DNA of 6,512 bases, taken from positions 1 to 6,512 of the forward strand of contig JABJCZ010000225.1 in NCBI GenBank assembly GCA_018668475.1, in the 5' to 3' direction. Source of the DNA: Alphaproteobacteria bacterium. Its GTDB lineage: Bacteria > Pseudomonadota > Alphaproteobacteria > UBA828. How positions within the stretch are numbered: position 1 is the first letter of the stretch; each line of letters begins with the position of its first letter. This document shows, piece after piece, positions 1-6,470 of this stretch. A program made the translations under genes and the position numbers. Under the pieces are notes generated by a model, which was not told where the DNA came from, made no database searches, and saw only the letters and a program-made list of their open reading frames with translations.

Positions 1-84
1 GAAGTTATCGCGACTGTTTCCTTCCCTGCGCTGAACCTTCACTCCTCCCTCGCGATCTGAACCCCTCCCCGGGGCGTCGTTCAT
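1..84 (-). CDS. Possible start of a divergent gene, cut by the window edge; product unknown
   Basis: On the minus strand an ATG at 84-82 opens a frame that stays open for 28 codons to the window edge, beginning MNDAPGRGSDREGG and ending SRDNF. A ribosome-binding-like AAGGTGAG (complement of 91-98) sits 6 nt upstream. A second in-frame ATG at 90-88 lies directly against that motif, so 84 is the better start. The gene would be divergent from the dehydrogenase at 214, with a palindrome and promoter between them, which is the usual place for a local transcription regulator. No domain is visible in 28 residues. The charged leader ending in RDNF would suit the region ahead of a helix-turn-helix in IclR-type regulators, but this is a guess. 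The competing plus-strand reading of the same bases is short and unsupported. Confidence 0.4.
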   Translation of the reverse strand, partial: MNDAPGRGSDREGGVKVQRREGNSRDNF

Positions 85-135
85 CAGCATCTCACCTTCA
101 TCTCCGCTTCGTGGAACGACGCAGCCTTTTGGTTG

Positions 136-159
136 CGTTGGCACAACCAGTTGCCAACG
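136..159. promoter_or_regulatory. Palindromic operator candidate overlapping the -35 box
   Basis: CGTTGGCA (136-143) and TGCCAACG (152-159) are perfect 8-bp inverted arms around an 8-nt spacer. The left arm contains the -35 box and the right arm ends just before the -10 box, so a bound protein would block RNA polymerase. A second inverted pair, TGGTTG (130-135) and CAACCA (144-149), also with an 8-nt spacer, is interleaved with it. Dyad symmetry placed like this is typical of a dimeric repressor site. The regulator may be the divergent gene starting at 84. No regulator family is claimed. Confidence 0.5.
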
Positions 160-166
160 TTATGAT
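138..166 (+). promoter_or_regulatory. Sigma70-type promoter of the dehydrogenase gene
   Basis: A -35 box TTGGCA (138-143) and a -10 box TATGAT (161-166) are separated by exactly 17 nt. Each differs from the TTGACA/TATAAT consensus at one position. Transcription would begin around 172-175, giving a leader of about 40 nt before the ATG at 214. This is the best promoter match I see in the window and it points at the only plus-strand gene. Confidence 0.6.
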
Positions 167-193
167 GCCGCTCACAGTCAACGCATCGGCATC
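164..193. repeat. 7-bp inverted repeat at the predicted transcription start
   Basis: GATGCCG (164-170) and CGGCATC (187-193) are perfect inverted arms around 16 nt. The left arm overlaps the end of the -10 box and the right arm lies in the predicted leader of the dehydrogenase mRNA. It could be a second regulator site. If transcription starts near 172, the RNA would not contain the left arm, so an RNA hairpin is unlikely. Chance occurrence cannot be excluded. Confidence 0.3.
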
Positions 194-200
194 TGCCAGC

Positions 201-207
201 TAAGGAG
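201..207 (+). promoter_or_regulatory. Strong ribosome-binding site of the dehydrogenase gene
   Basis: TAAGGAG (201-207) is complementary to the 3' end of 16S rRNA and ends 6 nt before the ATG at 214, which fixes that codon as the start. Confidence 0.8.
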
Positions 208-213
208 TTCCAA

Positions 214-1101
214 ATGGGCACCACGGGCACCTCACATAAAGTCGCTTTCCTGGGCCTCGGTGTAATGGGCTTTCCCATGGCCGGGCATCTTGCCTCAGCC
301 GGTCATCAGGTCACGGTCTATAACCGCACAAGTGCCCGGGCCCAACTATGGGCCGAATCGCATGATGGCACGGTCGCGAATACGCCGGTCGAAGCAGCCC
401 GGGGTTGCGATATTGTTTTTGCCTGTGTCGGCGCCGACGACGATCTTCGTTCGGTCGTCTATGGCGATGAGGGGGCCTTTGCCGGGATGGACAACGGCGC
501 CATATTTGTCGACCACACCACTGCCTCTGCCGACGTCGCACGGGAAATCGACGCCGCTGCATCACAACAGGGCCTCGGCTTCCTCGATGCGCCGGTATCC
601 GGGGGGCAGGCTGGCGCTGAAAACGGCGCGCTGACGATTATGGTTGGCGGCAGCGACGCTACTTTTGCCGCAGCCCGGCCAGTTATGGACTGCTTCGCCC
701 GCAACATCACCCACATGGGGCCAGCCGGAAACGGCCAATTGACGAAAATGGTCAATCAAATTTGCATCGCCGGCGTGCTGCAGGGACTAGCTGAGGGTGT
801 TAATTTCGCCCAGAAGGCAGGACTGGACGGCGAGCGCGTTCTGGATGTGATTTCCAAGGGCGCCGCGCAATCCTGGCAAATGGAAAACCGTGGATCGACG
901 ATGCTCAAAGGTGAATTTGAGTTCGGATTCGCGGTGGACTGGATGCGGAAGGATCTCGGCTTATGTCTCGAAGAGGCCAGCCGCAACAAGGCCCGGTTGC
1001 CGATGAGCGCTTTGGTCGACCAGTTCTACGCCCATGTACAGGGTCGTGGCGGCAACCGCTGGGATACCTCCAGCCTGGTCCATCTGCTGCAAAACGACTG
1101 A
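214..1101 (+). CDS. NAD(P)-dependent beta-hydroxyacid dehydrogenase (3-hydroxyisobutyrate dehydrogenase / tartronate-semialdehyde reductase family)
   Basis: This 295-residue cytoplasmic enzyme should oxidise a beta-hydroxyacid, or reduce the matching semialdehyde, with NAD(P). The N-terminal Rossmann fold shows GLGVMG at residues 14-19. NRT at 37-39, at the end of the second strand, is often seen in NADP-using members. The family substrate-binding segment DAPVSGG is at 125-131, followed by the GAL-TIMVGG run (138-146). The catalytic lysine is K178 in GNGQLTKMVNQ, and the all-helical C-terminal domain carries the conserved KD pair at 246-247. Length is normal and the frame is intact. The start follows a strong TAAGGAG site. 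The gene stands alone, with its own promoter upstream and a hairpin terminator downstream, and runs convergently to the importer operon. Substrate cannot be read from the sequence: 3-hydroxyisobutyrate, tartronate semialdehyde and succinic semialdehyde reduction (GLYR-like) all remain possible. Confidence 0.9.
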   Translation: MGTTGTSHKVAFLGLGVMGFPMAGHLASAGHQVTVYNRTSARAQLWAESHDGTVANTPVEAARGCDIVFACVGADDDLRSVVYGDEGAFAGMDNGAIFVDHTTASADVAREIDAAASQQGLGFLDAPVSGGQAGAENGALTIMVGGSDATFAAARPVMDCFARNITHMGPAGNGQLTKMVNQICIAGVLQGLAEGVNFAQKAGLDGERVLDVISKGAAQSWQMENRGSTMLKGEFEFGFAVDWMRKDLGLCLEEASRNKARLPMSALVDQFYAHVQGRGGNRWDTSSLVHLLQND

Positions 1102-1118
1102 CGACCGAAAATGAGTCG

Positions 1119-1156
1119 AAAAAAAATGGCGCAGACAATGCAAGTCTGCGCCATTT
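1119..1156. terminator. Bidirectional Rho-independent terminator between convergent genes
   Basis: AAATGGCGCAGAC (1124-1136) and GTCTGCGCCATTT (1144-1156) form a perfect 13-bp stem with the 7-nt loop AATGCAA. Read on the minus strand, the stem is followed by a run of eight U (complement of 1119-1126), a strong terminator for the importer operon that ends at 1182. Read on the plus strand, the stem is followed by UCUUGUGUUAUUU-like sequence, a weaker but adequate U-rich tail for the dehydrogenase gene ending at 1101. Confidence 0.9.
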
Positions 1157-1181
1157 CTTGTGTTATTTAAGCGTTATCGGA

Positions 1182-2261
1182 TCAGGCAGCAGACGCCAAA
1201 ACGTCGCCCGACGGGCCGTCAAACAGATGGGCCCGTTTTGAATCGAAGCCGAGCTTGATGGCCTGCCCCAGTTCAAAAGTCGGCTGACCAGGGATCTGCA
1301 CCTTGAGAACCTTCTCTCCGATGTTGCAGTCAACGATTGTGAACCCACCAAGGGGTTCGACCTCGTAGACATTGGCATCAAATTCGATCTCGGCGCCACC
1401 GCCGCTGGTCACACGGAAATCTTCCGGCCGAACGCCGATCGATGCCGCACCCGAGGCAGAAACGCCTTCAAACCCGATCGACATTTCAAAATCACCGGCG
1501 CTGAACCGTTTCGAAGCCCCATCGAATGCGCCATCGATGAAATTCATCGGTGGCGAACCGATCAACTCAGCCACATAGCGACCGTTCGGATGGTTATAAA
1601 TTTCGTCCGGTGTACCCACCTGGCGAATACGGCCATCCTCCATGATTGCCATGCGATCCGCGATGGACATCGCTTCCTCTTGATCATGGGTCACATAGAC
1701 AAGTGTGTGATTGAGCTCACGCTGAAGCCGTTTGAGTTCCACCCGCATTTCCTCGCGCAGACGGGCATCGAGAGCCGCGATCGGCTCATCCATCAAAAAT
1801 GCGGCCGGGTCGCGGACCAGTGCACGACCAATGGCGACGCGCTGACGCTCACCACCGCTAAGATGAGCCGGGATCTTCTTCAGAAGCGGCGTAATGTGAA
1901 GGGTTTCAGCGACCTCCCCAATACGCGCCTTGATATCGGCTTTGCTCACCTTGCGTTCCACAAGCGGAAAGGCCAGATTTTCATAGGCGGTCATGTGCGG
2001 GAACAAAGCCAGGTTCTGAAACACCATAGCCAAATCACGTTCCTGCGGACCGACCTCGGTTACATCTTTGCCGCCAATCAACACGCTGCCCGTATCCTGC
2101 TGAACAAGTCCGAGCAGGAGGCGAAGCAATGTTGTTTTTCCGCATGATGGCGGACCGAAAATACAGAAAAATTCGTTGTCGGAAATCGTCAGGGAGATGT
2201 CTTTAACGGCAACAATGTCGCCATACATTTTCGTGACGTCGTTGAATTCGAGCTGCGCCAT
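1182..2261 (-). CDS. ABC importer ATPase, MalK/UgpC type (second of two; canonical signature, altered Walker A)
   Basis: This is a 359-residue ATP-hydrolysing subunit that would power the sugar-type importer from the cytoplasmic side of the membrane. The nucleotide-binding domain (about 1-235) has Walker A GPPSCGKTT (36-44), Q-loop Q82, signature LSGGE (134-138), Walker B AAFLMDEP with D158/E159, and switch histidine H192. A C-terminal TOBE-type regulatory/contact domain follows, with GVRPED at 276-281. Two departures from the usual MalK pattern are visible: Walker A reads GPPSC instead of GPSGC but still fits GxxxxGKT, and the D-loop reads IAALDA instead of LSNLDA. It is the last gene of the operon. 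The ATG lies 6 nt after the stop of the other ATPase gene, and a GGAG inside that gene's final codons is 9 nt upstream. It most likely forms a heterodimer with the ATPase encoded just upstream. Its strong terminator lies at 1119-1156. Confidence 0.93.
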   Translation of the reverse strand: MAQLEFNDVTKMYGDIVAVKDISLTISDNEFFCIFGPPSCGKTTLLRLLLGLVQQDTGSVLIGGKDVTEVGPQERDLAMVFQNLALFPHMTAYENLAFPLVERKVSKADIKARIGEVAETLHITPLLKKIPAHLSGGERQRVAIGRALVRDPAAFLMDEPIAALDARLREEMRVELKRLQRELNHTLVYVTHDQEEAMSIADRMAIMEDGRIRQVGTPDEIYNHPNGRYVAELIGSPPMNFIDGAFDGASKRFSAGDFEMSIGFEGVSASGAASIGVRPEDFRVTSGGGAEIEFDANVYEVEPLGGFTIVDCNIGEKVLKVQIPGQPTFELGQAIKLGFDSKRAHLFDGPSGDVLASAA

Positions 2262-2267
2262 GTTGCT

Positions 2268-3371
2268 TTACTCCAGTCCGATGGCGTTACCGGTTTCTGC
2301 ATCAAAGATATGGCACTTCCCTTTCGGGAAGACCGCTTTGACATCAGATCCCAGCTCGAAGCCACTGCCTTTTGGAACCACCACTTTTATGATTTCCTCA
2401 CCAACGGCGAGATGAACAATGGTACGCGGGCCAATGGGTTCGACAAAATTCACTTTGGCTTTTACGCCGTCGCCGGTGTGGCCCGAGGGCTCAAGAGCGA
2501 TATCTTCCGGGCGCGCGCCAAATTTGATCGCGCCGGTCGTCGCCGATTTGCAGCGACGCAGCAGATCCTCGTCATTGACCTCAAATTGCCCGCCGCCTGG
2601 AAATTCAATACGGGTCGAGCCATCGCCGCCGCCAATTGTGGCATCCAGCAGGTTCATACTCGGGCTGCCCATAAAGTTGGCCACGAAGGTGTTATTTGGC
2701 CGGTTATAAACTTCGATGGGCGTTCCATACTGTTGCAACACGCCGAGGTTCATAACTGCGATCATGTCCGCGAGACTCATCGCCTCGATCTGATCATGCG
2801 TGACGTAGACCATTGTTTGCTGGAACTGGTGCTGCAGGTGCTTGAGCTCCGTGCGCATGAACGCCCGGAACGCCGCATCAAGGTTTGACAGCGGTTCATC
2901 CAGCAAAAAGATGGCTGGTTCGGTGACGGCAGATCGACCAATCGCGACCTTCTGCATCTCGTTGACGCTGAGCCGGGCAGATGGCCAATGGAGGCGATCG
3001 GTAAGGCGCATCAATTCCGCCATGTCCGTCACCTTCTTCTCGATCTCCGGGCCCTTCATGCCCCGCGACCGAAGGCCAAATGCAAGGTTTTCGTAAACCG
3101 TCATATGCGTGAAAATTGCATAGTTCTGGAATACAAATCCGACGCCACGCTGACGTGCTGGTAACGTCCGGACATTGTTGCCGTCAAAAAGAATCTCGCC
3201 ATCACTGGCCGATTCGATTCCGGCGATCATGTTCATGGTCGTCGTCTTGCCACAACCCGACGGCCCCAGAAGAGCGACAAATTTTCTGTCGGGGATAAGC
3301 AGGTCGAGCGAATTGACCGCCAGAAGTTGACCAAACTGCTTGGTCAGACTTTTCAGTTCGATTGTTGCCAT
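2268..3371 (-). CDS. ABC importer ATPase, MalK/UgpC type (first of two; degenerate signature motif)
   Basis: This 367-residue ATPase subunit belongs to the same importer. Walker A is the canonical GPSGCGKTT (36-44), with Q-loop Q82, Walker B IFLLDEP with D158/E159, a normal D-loop LSNLDA (161-166) and switch histidine H192. The ABC signature, normally LSGGQ, reads LSVNE (134-138) followed by MQKVAIGRS, so both signature glycines are missing while the surrounding helix is kept. The C-terminal TOBE-type domain (about 240-365) carries GARPED at 285-290. The gene starts 3 nt after the stop of the MalF-type permease gene, and GGAG is 9 nt before the ATG. The frame is intact and of normal length, so the altered signature looks like a natural feature of the subunit, not decay. 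It should pair with the ATPase downstream, whose own signature is intact. Confidence 0.93.
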   Translation of the reverse strand: MATIELKSLTKQFGQLLAVNSLDLLIPDRKFVALLGPSGCGKTTTMNMIAGIESASDGEILFDGNNVRTLPARQRGVGFVFQNYAIFTHMTVYENLAFGLRSRGMKGPEIEKKVTDMAELMRLTDRLHWPSARLSVNEMQKVAIGRSAVTEPAIFLLDEPLSNLDAAFRAFMRTELKHLQHQFQQTMVYVTHDQIEAMSLADMIAVMNLGVLQQYGTPIEVYNRPNNTFVANFMGSPSMNLLDATIGGGDGSTRIEFPGGGQFEVNDEDLLRRCKSATTGAIKFGARPEDIALEPSGHTGDGVKAKVNFVEPIGPRTIVHLAVGEEIIKVVVPKGSGFELGSDVKAVFPKGKCHIFDAETGNAIGLE

Positions 3372-3374
3372 GGT

Positions 3375-4334
3375 CTAGCTCTCCGCGCTCATCATTGCTT
3401 TTTGACGTTTCTGTGCGGCGCTCATTTGCCACATTCCCAGAACCGCCAGAAGCGATAGCGCGACGAGAATGAACAGCCCCATCGCTGCGACATATGACCA
3501 CTCAAGATCGGCGAAGGTCATTTTATAGATATACAACGAGATTGTTTCCGTCGCGACGCCTGGGCCACCTCGGGTCATTATGTAGACTGTGTCGAAAATC
3601 TTGAAGCTTTCGACGACCCGAATCACCAACGCGATGATCATGACCGTCTTCATTTTCGGCAGTACAATGCGGACGAAACTGGTCCACTTGCCGGCACCGA
3701 GGATGCTGGCCATACGGAGTTGATCCTCGGGCACACCAAGAATACCGGCCAGCAGGATCAAAAACATAAGCGGCGTCCACTGCCACACGTCGGCAATGAT
3801 GATGGTGATCATCGAACGGTTGATGTCCTGCAACCAGGAATAATTCTGTGGCAGACCCAACATATCGTTGATCGGGCCTGTTCCCTGAAACAGCAGGAAG
3901 AACATCAGGCCTGTCACCGCCGGGACGATCATCATCGGCGTGAGCATGATCGAGTAAAATATCGGGCGGCCAGGGAACTTCTGAACAAAGAGCATAGCCA
4001 GACCAAGGCCAAGCAAGAACTCAATGGGAACAGCGATCCCAAGGATCGCAAATGTGCGTCCGATAGAGCCCCAGAATCGACCGTCCTGGAAGATTTCGCC
4101 ATACTGGCCAAACCAGTTCATGCTTTCGTAAGCAAGGGTCCAGAGTGTGCCGTCGAGCGGTCCCCACCATGTCAGGCTGATATAAACCTGCATGAGGAAG
4201 GGGAACGCAACGATGAACGCGAGAAGCAACTGAGCGGGGAGGCTCATATACAGACCAAGACGCTTTGCCTCGATCTCGTGCTGCAGCATGGCCGGCTTTT
4301 TCTTGGCGCCGGTCTCCACCGTCTGTTCGGTCAT
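3375..4334 (-). CDS. ABC sugar-type importer permease, MalF/UgpA type
   Basis: This 319-residue inner-membrane protein would form half of the translocation pore. After a polar, Lys-rich cytoplasmic N-terminus (about 1-30), six hydrophobic segments are visible at roughly 33-55, 94-117, 126-149, 175-199, 229-252 and 281-304. The cytoplasmic coupling loop, which normally reads EAA-xx-DGA, is weak here: R207-M208-A209 stands for EAA and L212-G213-A214 for DGA. The later I-x-LP (223-226) is kept. The TRGGPG segment at 254-259 is typical of MalF-type permeases. The start overlaps the stop of the preceding permease gene by 4 bp (ATGA), indicating translational coupling, and GGAG lies 10 nt upstream. 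It should pair with the MalG-type permease encoded just before it and contact the two ATPases. The transported compound is not evident. Confidence 0.92.
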   Translation of the reverse strand: MTEQTVETGAKKKPAMLQHEIEAKRLGLYMSLPAQLLLAFIVAFPFLMQVYISLTWWGPLDGTLWTLAYESMNWFGQYGEIFQDGRFWGSIGRTFAILGIAVPIEFLLGLGLAMLFVQKFPGRPIFYSIMLTPMMIVPAVTGLMFFLLFQGTGPINDMLGLPQNYSWLQDINRSMITIIIADVWQWTPLMFLILLAGILGVPEDQLRMASILGAGKWTSFVRIVLPKMKTVMIIALVIRVVESFKIFDTVYIMTRGGPGVATETISLYIYKMTFADLEWSYVAAMGLFILVALSLLAVLGMWQMSAAQKRQKAMMSAES

Positions 4335-5188
4335 TGCTTGAGTGCTCCGAAGGTGAGGCCACGCACCAGATATTTCTGGATCATTATTCCAAAGACAACC
4401 GGTGGAACCGCCGCAATAAGCCCCAATGCCGCTTTCATGCCATACATCTGGCCGCCCATGGCGGATGCCAGGGAGCTCATGTAGACCGGCAGCGTCACCC
4501 AGTCCTTACGGGTGAGCAGGAGTGCCAGAAGGTAGTCCGACCAGTTGAGAATGAAGACGAAGAGTGCCGTTGTGGCCAAACCGGCTTTCACCATTGGCAA
4601 GGTCACGCGGTAAAATACGCGCCACCGGCTGCAACCCTCTACGAGGGCCGCCTCTTCAATTTCGACAGGAACTTCGTCGAAGAATGTCTTCATCAGCCAA
4701 AATGAGAACGGCAAGGTCACAATCGCATAGATAAGTGACAAACCCCACCACGTATCGATGGCGCCGATAAATGCCCACATCACCATAACGGGGATCATCA
4801 CTGCCAGCGGAGGAAAGAGCCGCAACTGAAGGACCGAAAGCGGCAAATTCATGCCGACGCCGAAGCGAGAGACGGCGTAGGAACCGAGTGTCCCGATAAC
4901 AACGGCAATAAAAGTGCCGAGTGAGGCGGTGACAACACTTGCCAGCAGTGGCTTCCAGATCGTGCGATCCAGTGTCACCACCAGGCTTTCAACCTCTCCA
5001 TTGAAGAGGAACAGGAAGTTCTCAACGGTTCCCTTTTCGGGAATCCAGTGAACCCCGTCAACTGTCGTCCATTCCTGGAAAGGCTTGAAAGCCATGGTAC
5101 CCATCCACACGATGGGGTAAGCCACGATCAATACTGCGATCAGGATTAACAGGTACCGCCAGAGATGGGACGTCCACGACCTATACAT
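4331..5188 (-). CDS. ABC sugar-type importer permease, MalG/UgpE type
   Basis: This 285-residue inner-membrane permease would form the second half of the pore. Hydrophobic segments lie at about 11-34, 81-105, 119-142, 148-166, 204-224 and 252-271. The coupling loop is close to canonical: E179-A180-A181, then E184-G185, then TLP at 196-198, which docks to the ATPases. The C-terminus QKYLVRGLTFGALK is the typical MalG-type ending. AAGGA sits 12 nt before the ATG at 5188, slightly long spacing. In-frame ATT (5191-5189) or CTG (5200-5198) starts are possible but less likely. It is the first gene after the binding-protein gene, separated by 172 bp that hold a strong stem-loop. It overlaps the MalF-type gene by 4 bp. 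The usual order in this family is MalF type first, so the two permease genes are swapped here. Confidence 0.92.
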   Translation of the reverse strand: MYRSWTSHLWRYLLILIAVLIVAYPIVWMGTMAFKPFQEWTTVDGVHWIPEKGTVENFLFLFNGEVESLVVTLDRTIWKPLLASVVTASLGTFIAVVIGTLGSYAVSRFGVGMNLPLSVLQLRLFPPLAVMIPVMVMWAFIGAIDTWWGLSLIYAIVTLPFSFWLMKTFFDEVPVEIEEAALVEGCSRWRVFYRVTLPMVKAGLATTALFVFILNWSDYLLALLLTRKDWVTLPVYMSSLASAMGGQMYGMKAALGLIAAVPPVVFGIMIQKYLVRGLTFGALKQ

Positions 5189-5300
5189 AATTCGGCCCAG
5201 TCCTTCTCGAGTTAACTAATCACAAAATACATGCGAATAAATTCGTCCGCGCGACAAAAACGGCGAAGAGCCAAGCCTCCGCTGAATTGTTGCGGTCTCC

Positions 5301-5341
5301 AGAGTTGTGGGCAGCACCCGATTTGGTGCTGCCCACTCTCT
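5301..5341 (-). promoter_or_regulatory. Intercistronic stem-loop after the binding-protein gene
   Basis: GTGGGCAGCACC (5307-5318) and GGTGCTGCCCAC (5325-5336) form a perfect 12-bp, GC-rich stem with a 6-nt loop. After a small internal mismatch, AGAG (5301-5304) and CTCT (5338-5341) can extend it by 4 bp. On the minus strand it begins about 20 nt after the binding-protein stop codon and has no U-tract behind it (AACTCTGGAG follows). It is therefore more likely an RNA-stabilising or partially terminating structure than a full terminator. Such elements are known to keep binding-protein mRNA more abundant than the permease mRNA downstream. The rest of the 5189-5360 gap shows only a small CGAAT/ATTCG palindrome (5234-5245) and no convincing promoter. 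Confidence 0.75.
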
Positions 5342-5360
5342 GATCGGTTCTTCTTACCGG

Positions 5361-6470
5361 TTATGCGTCGTCGGTGCCAACCGGATACTGGGTCCGCTGC
5401 GCCGCAATGGCGTCGAGGATACCCTTGCTCTTCCGCTTGCGGATGATCTTCTGCCAACGCTTGGCCGCCTTCTTCATGGCGTCCGCAGCTGACTGCTCAC
5501 CCACAATTGCCTGTTGCAGTTCTTCATCAAGCGCATTGTCCAGAGCACCCTGACCCGCGAAGTTGATGCTCGGTGCTGACCGGGCAATGGTCTTCGGGAT
5601 GATGTCCATGGAATACGGATGATAAGTCGCCTCAACAAGCGGCTCGTTGAAGTTGGAGAGCTGCATCGGGTCGAAGTAGCCACCGGGGTTACCGCACATC
5701 CAGCTGTAGGTGCGCGTGGAACTCAGCCACTGCATGAACAGGTAGGCAGCTTCCTGATTCTTGCTCTTGGTCGAGATCCAGCCGGTGATGTGATAGTAGA
5801 GCACCGAACGACGGTTGATCTTGTTGCCCTTCTTCCGGCCTGGCGGGAGGTGGGCACTGACCTTGCCGGTGACCTTGGACTTCGGTGAGCCATCATCATT
5901 GAAGCCGTCGCCGAACTTCACGATGTTCGTGTAAATGGCAACATGCGGAATCTTGAGCTCCCACATGGAGCCATAGGCTTCGGCCCAGGTGTTGCTCAAT
6001 GAGTCAGGCAGGGACCACTTCATGCTGTTGACATGCTCTTCGGCGCACTGGACGCCAATGTCATTGTCAAGAGTCGGGTTGCCTTCCTCATCGAAGTAGA
6101 AGTTGTTCTCCGGACCGCCCTGATCGTAGCCCATGCTCGCATAACGGCCATAGAACGTGGCAAGGCCCCAGAACGGGCTCATCAGGTTACCGTTACCGGA
6201 CATCGCTCCGTTACCACCGTCAAATCCGGTGAAGAACTCGGAAATGCGATCAATGTCTTCCCAGGTATCTGGCGTGCTCAACTCGTGGCCAGTCTTGTCG
6301 CCAAACATCTTCTGGACTTCGGGATCCTCATAGAGGTCCTTACGGTAGAACCAGGTCTGGAAGTCACCATCAAGGCTGAAGGAGTAGTAGTTGCCAGCAT
6401 ACGTGCCGAGCAGCTGCTCCATTTCCTTGGACGGCGTCCCGCGCTCTGGGTCGTCCCAATCCGGCGAAAA
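5361..6470 (-). CDS. ABC importer solute-binding protein, family 1 (C-terminal part; N-terminus missing from this frame)
   Basis: This is the periplasmic subunit that binds the solute and presents it to the permeases. The open frame gives 370 residues back to an in-frame TGA at 6473-6471. The first ATG, at 6422, is clearly internal because the 16 codons before it (starting FSPDWDDPERG) continue protein-like sequence. Counting from that Met, the typical segment with GDFQTWFYRKDLYEDP (19-34) leads into TPDTWEDI (50-57). GWISTKSKNQEAAYLFMQWLSS-like sequence (214-235) is the family hallmark of extracellular solute-binding proteins, and a GEQSAADAMKKAAKRWQKI-type end (308-326) is also typical. Many Trp and Tyr residues suit a carbohydrate or polyol ligand. 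The signal peptide must lie beyond the right edge. The gene leads the importer operon. A frame break near 6467-6470 means it is either damaged or affected by a one-base sequence error. The ligand is unknown; GlpV-like glycerol binding is one possibility. Confidence 0.88.
   Translation of the reverse strand, partial: FSPDWDDPERGTPSKEMEQLLGTYAGNYYSFSLDGDFQTWFYRKDLYEDPEVQKMFGDKTGHELSTPDTWEDIDRISEFFTGFDGGNGAMSGNGNLMSPFWGLATFYGRYASMGYDQGGPENNFYFDEEGNPTLDNDIGVQCAEEHVNSMKWSLPDSLSNTWAEAYGSMWELKIPHVAIYTNIVKFGDGFNDDGSPKSKVTGKVSAHLPPGRKKGNKINRRSVLYYHITGWISTKSKNQEAAYLFMQWLSSTRTYSWMCGNPGGYFDPMQLSNFNEPLVEATYHPYSMDIIPKTIARSAPSINFAGQGALDNALDEELQQAIVGEQSAADAMKKAAKRWQKIIRKRKSKGILDAIAAQRTQYPVGTDDA

Noticed and set aside
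1..60. Plus-strand 19-codon frame ending in TGA at 58-60, possibly the tail of an upstream gene
   Set aside because: It is too short to judge and competes with a minus-strand start that has a well-spaced ribosome-binding site.
3..203. Plus-strand frame open from the left edge to a TAA at 201-203, ending inside the ribosome-binding site of the dehydrogenase gene
   Set aside because: The translation is Arg/Ser/Pro-rich with no recognisable motif, and the promoter boxes and palindrome lie within it. It is most likely a chance open frame.
1590..2888. Plus-strand open frames of 185 and 192 codons (1590-2147 and 2310-2888)
   Set aside because: Both are antisense to the ATPase genes, whose motifs are unmistakable. 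No ribosome-binding site or family resemblance supports them.
2268..3371. First ATPase as a decaying pseudogene because of its LSVNE signature
   Set aside because: The frame is full length, all other catalytic motifs are intact, and the helix after the signature (QKVAIGRS) is conserved, so loss of function is not indicated.
3720..4484. 254-codon plus-strand open frame
   Set aside because: It is antisense to the two permease genes. The translation is charged and low in structure, and the permeases on the other strand match known families throughout.
5189..5300. A separate promoter for the permease genes
   Set aside because: I looked for -35/-10 pairs on the minus strand in this gap and found none with acceptable boxes and spacing. 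The genes are best read as one operon with the binding protein.
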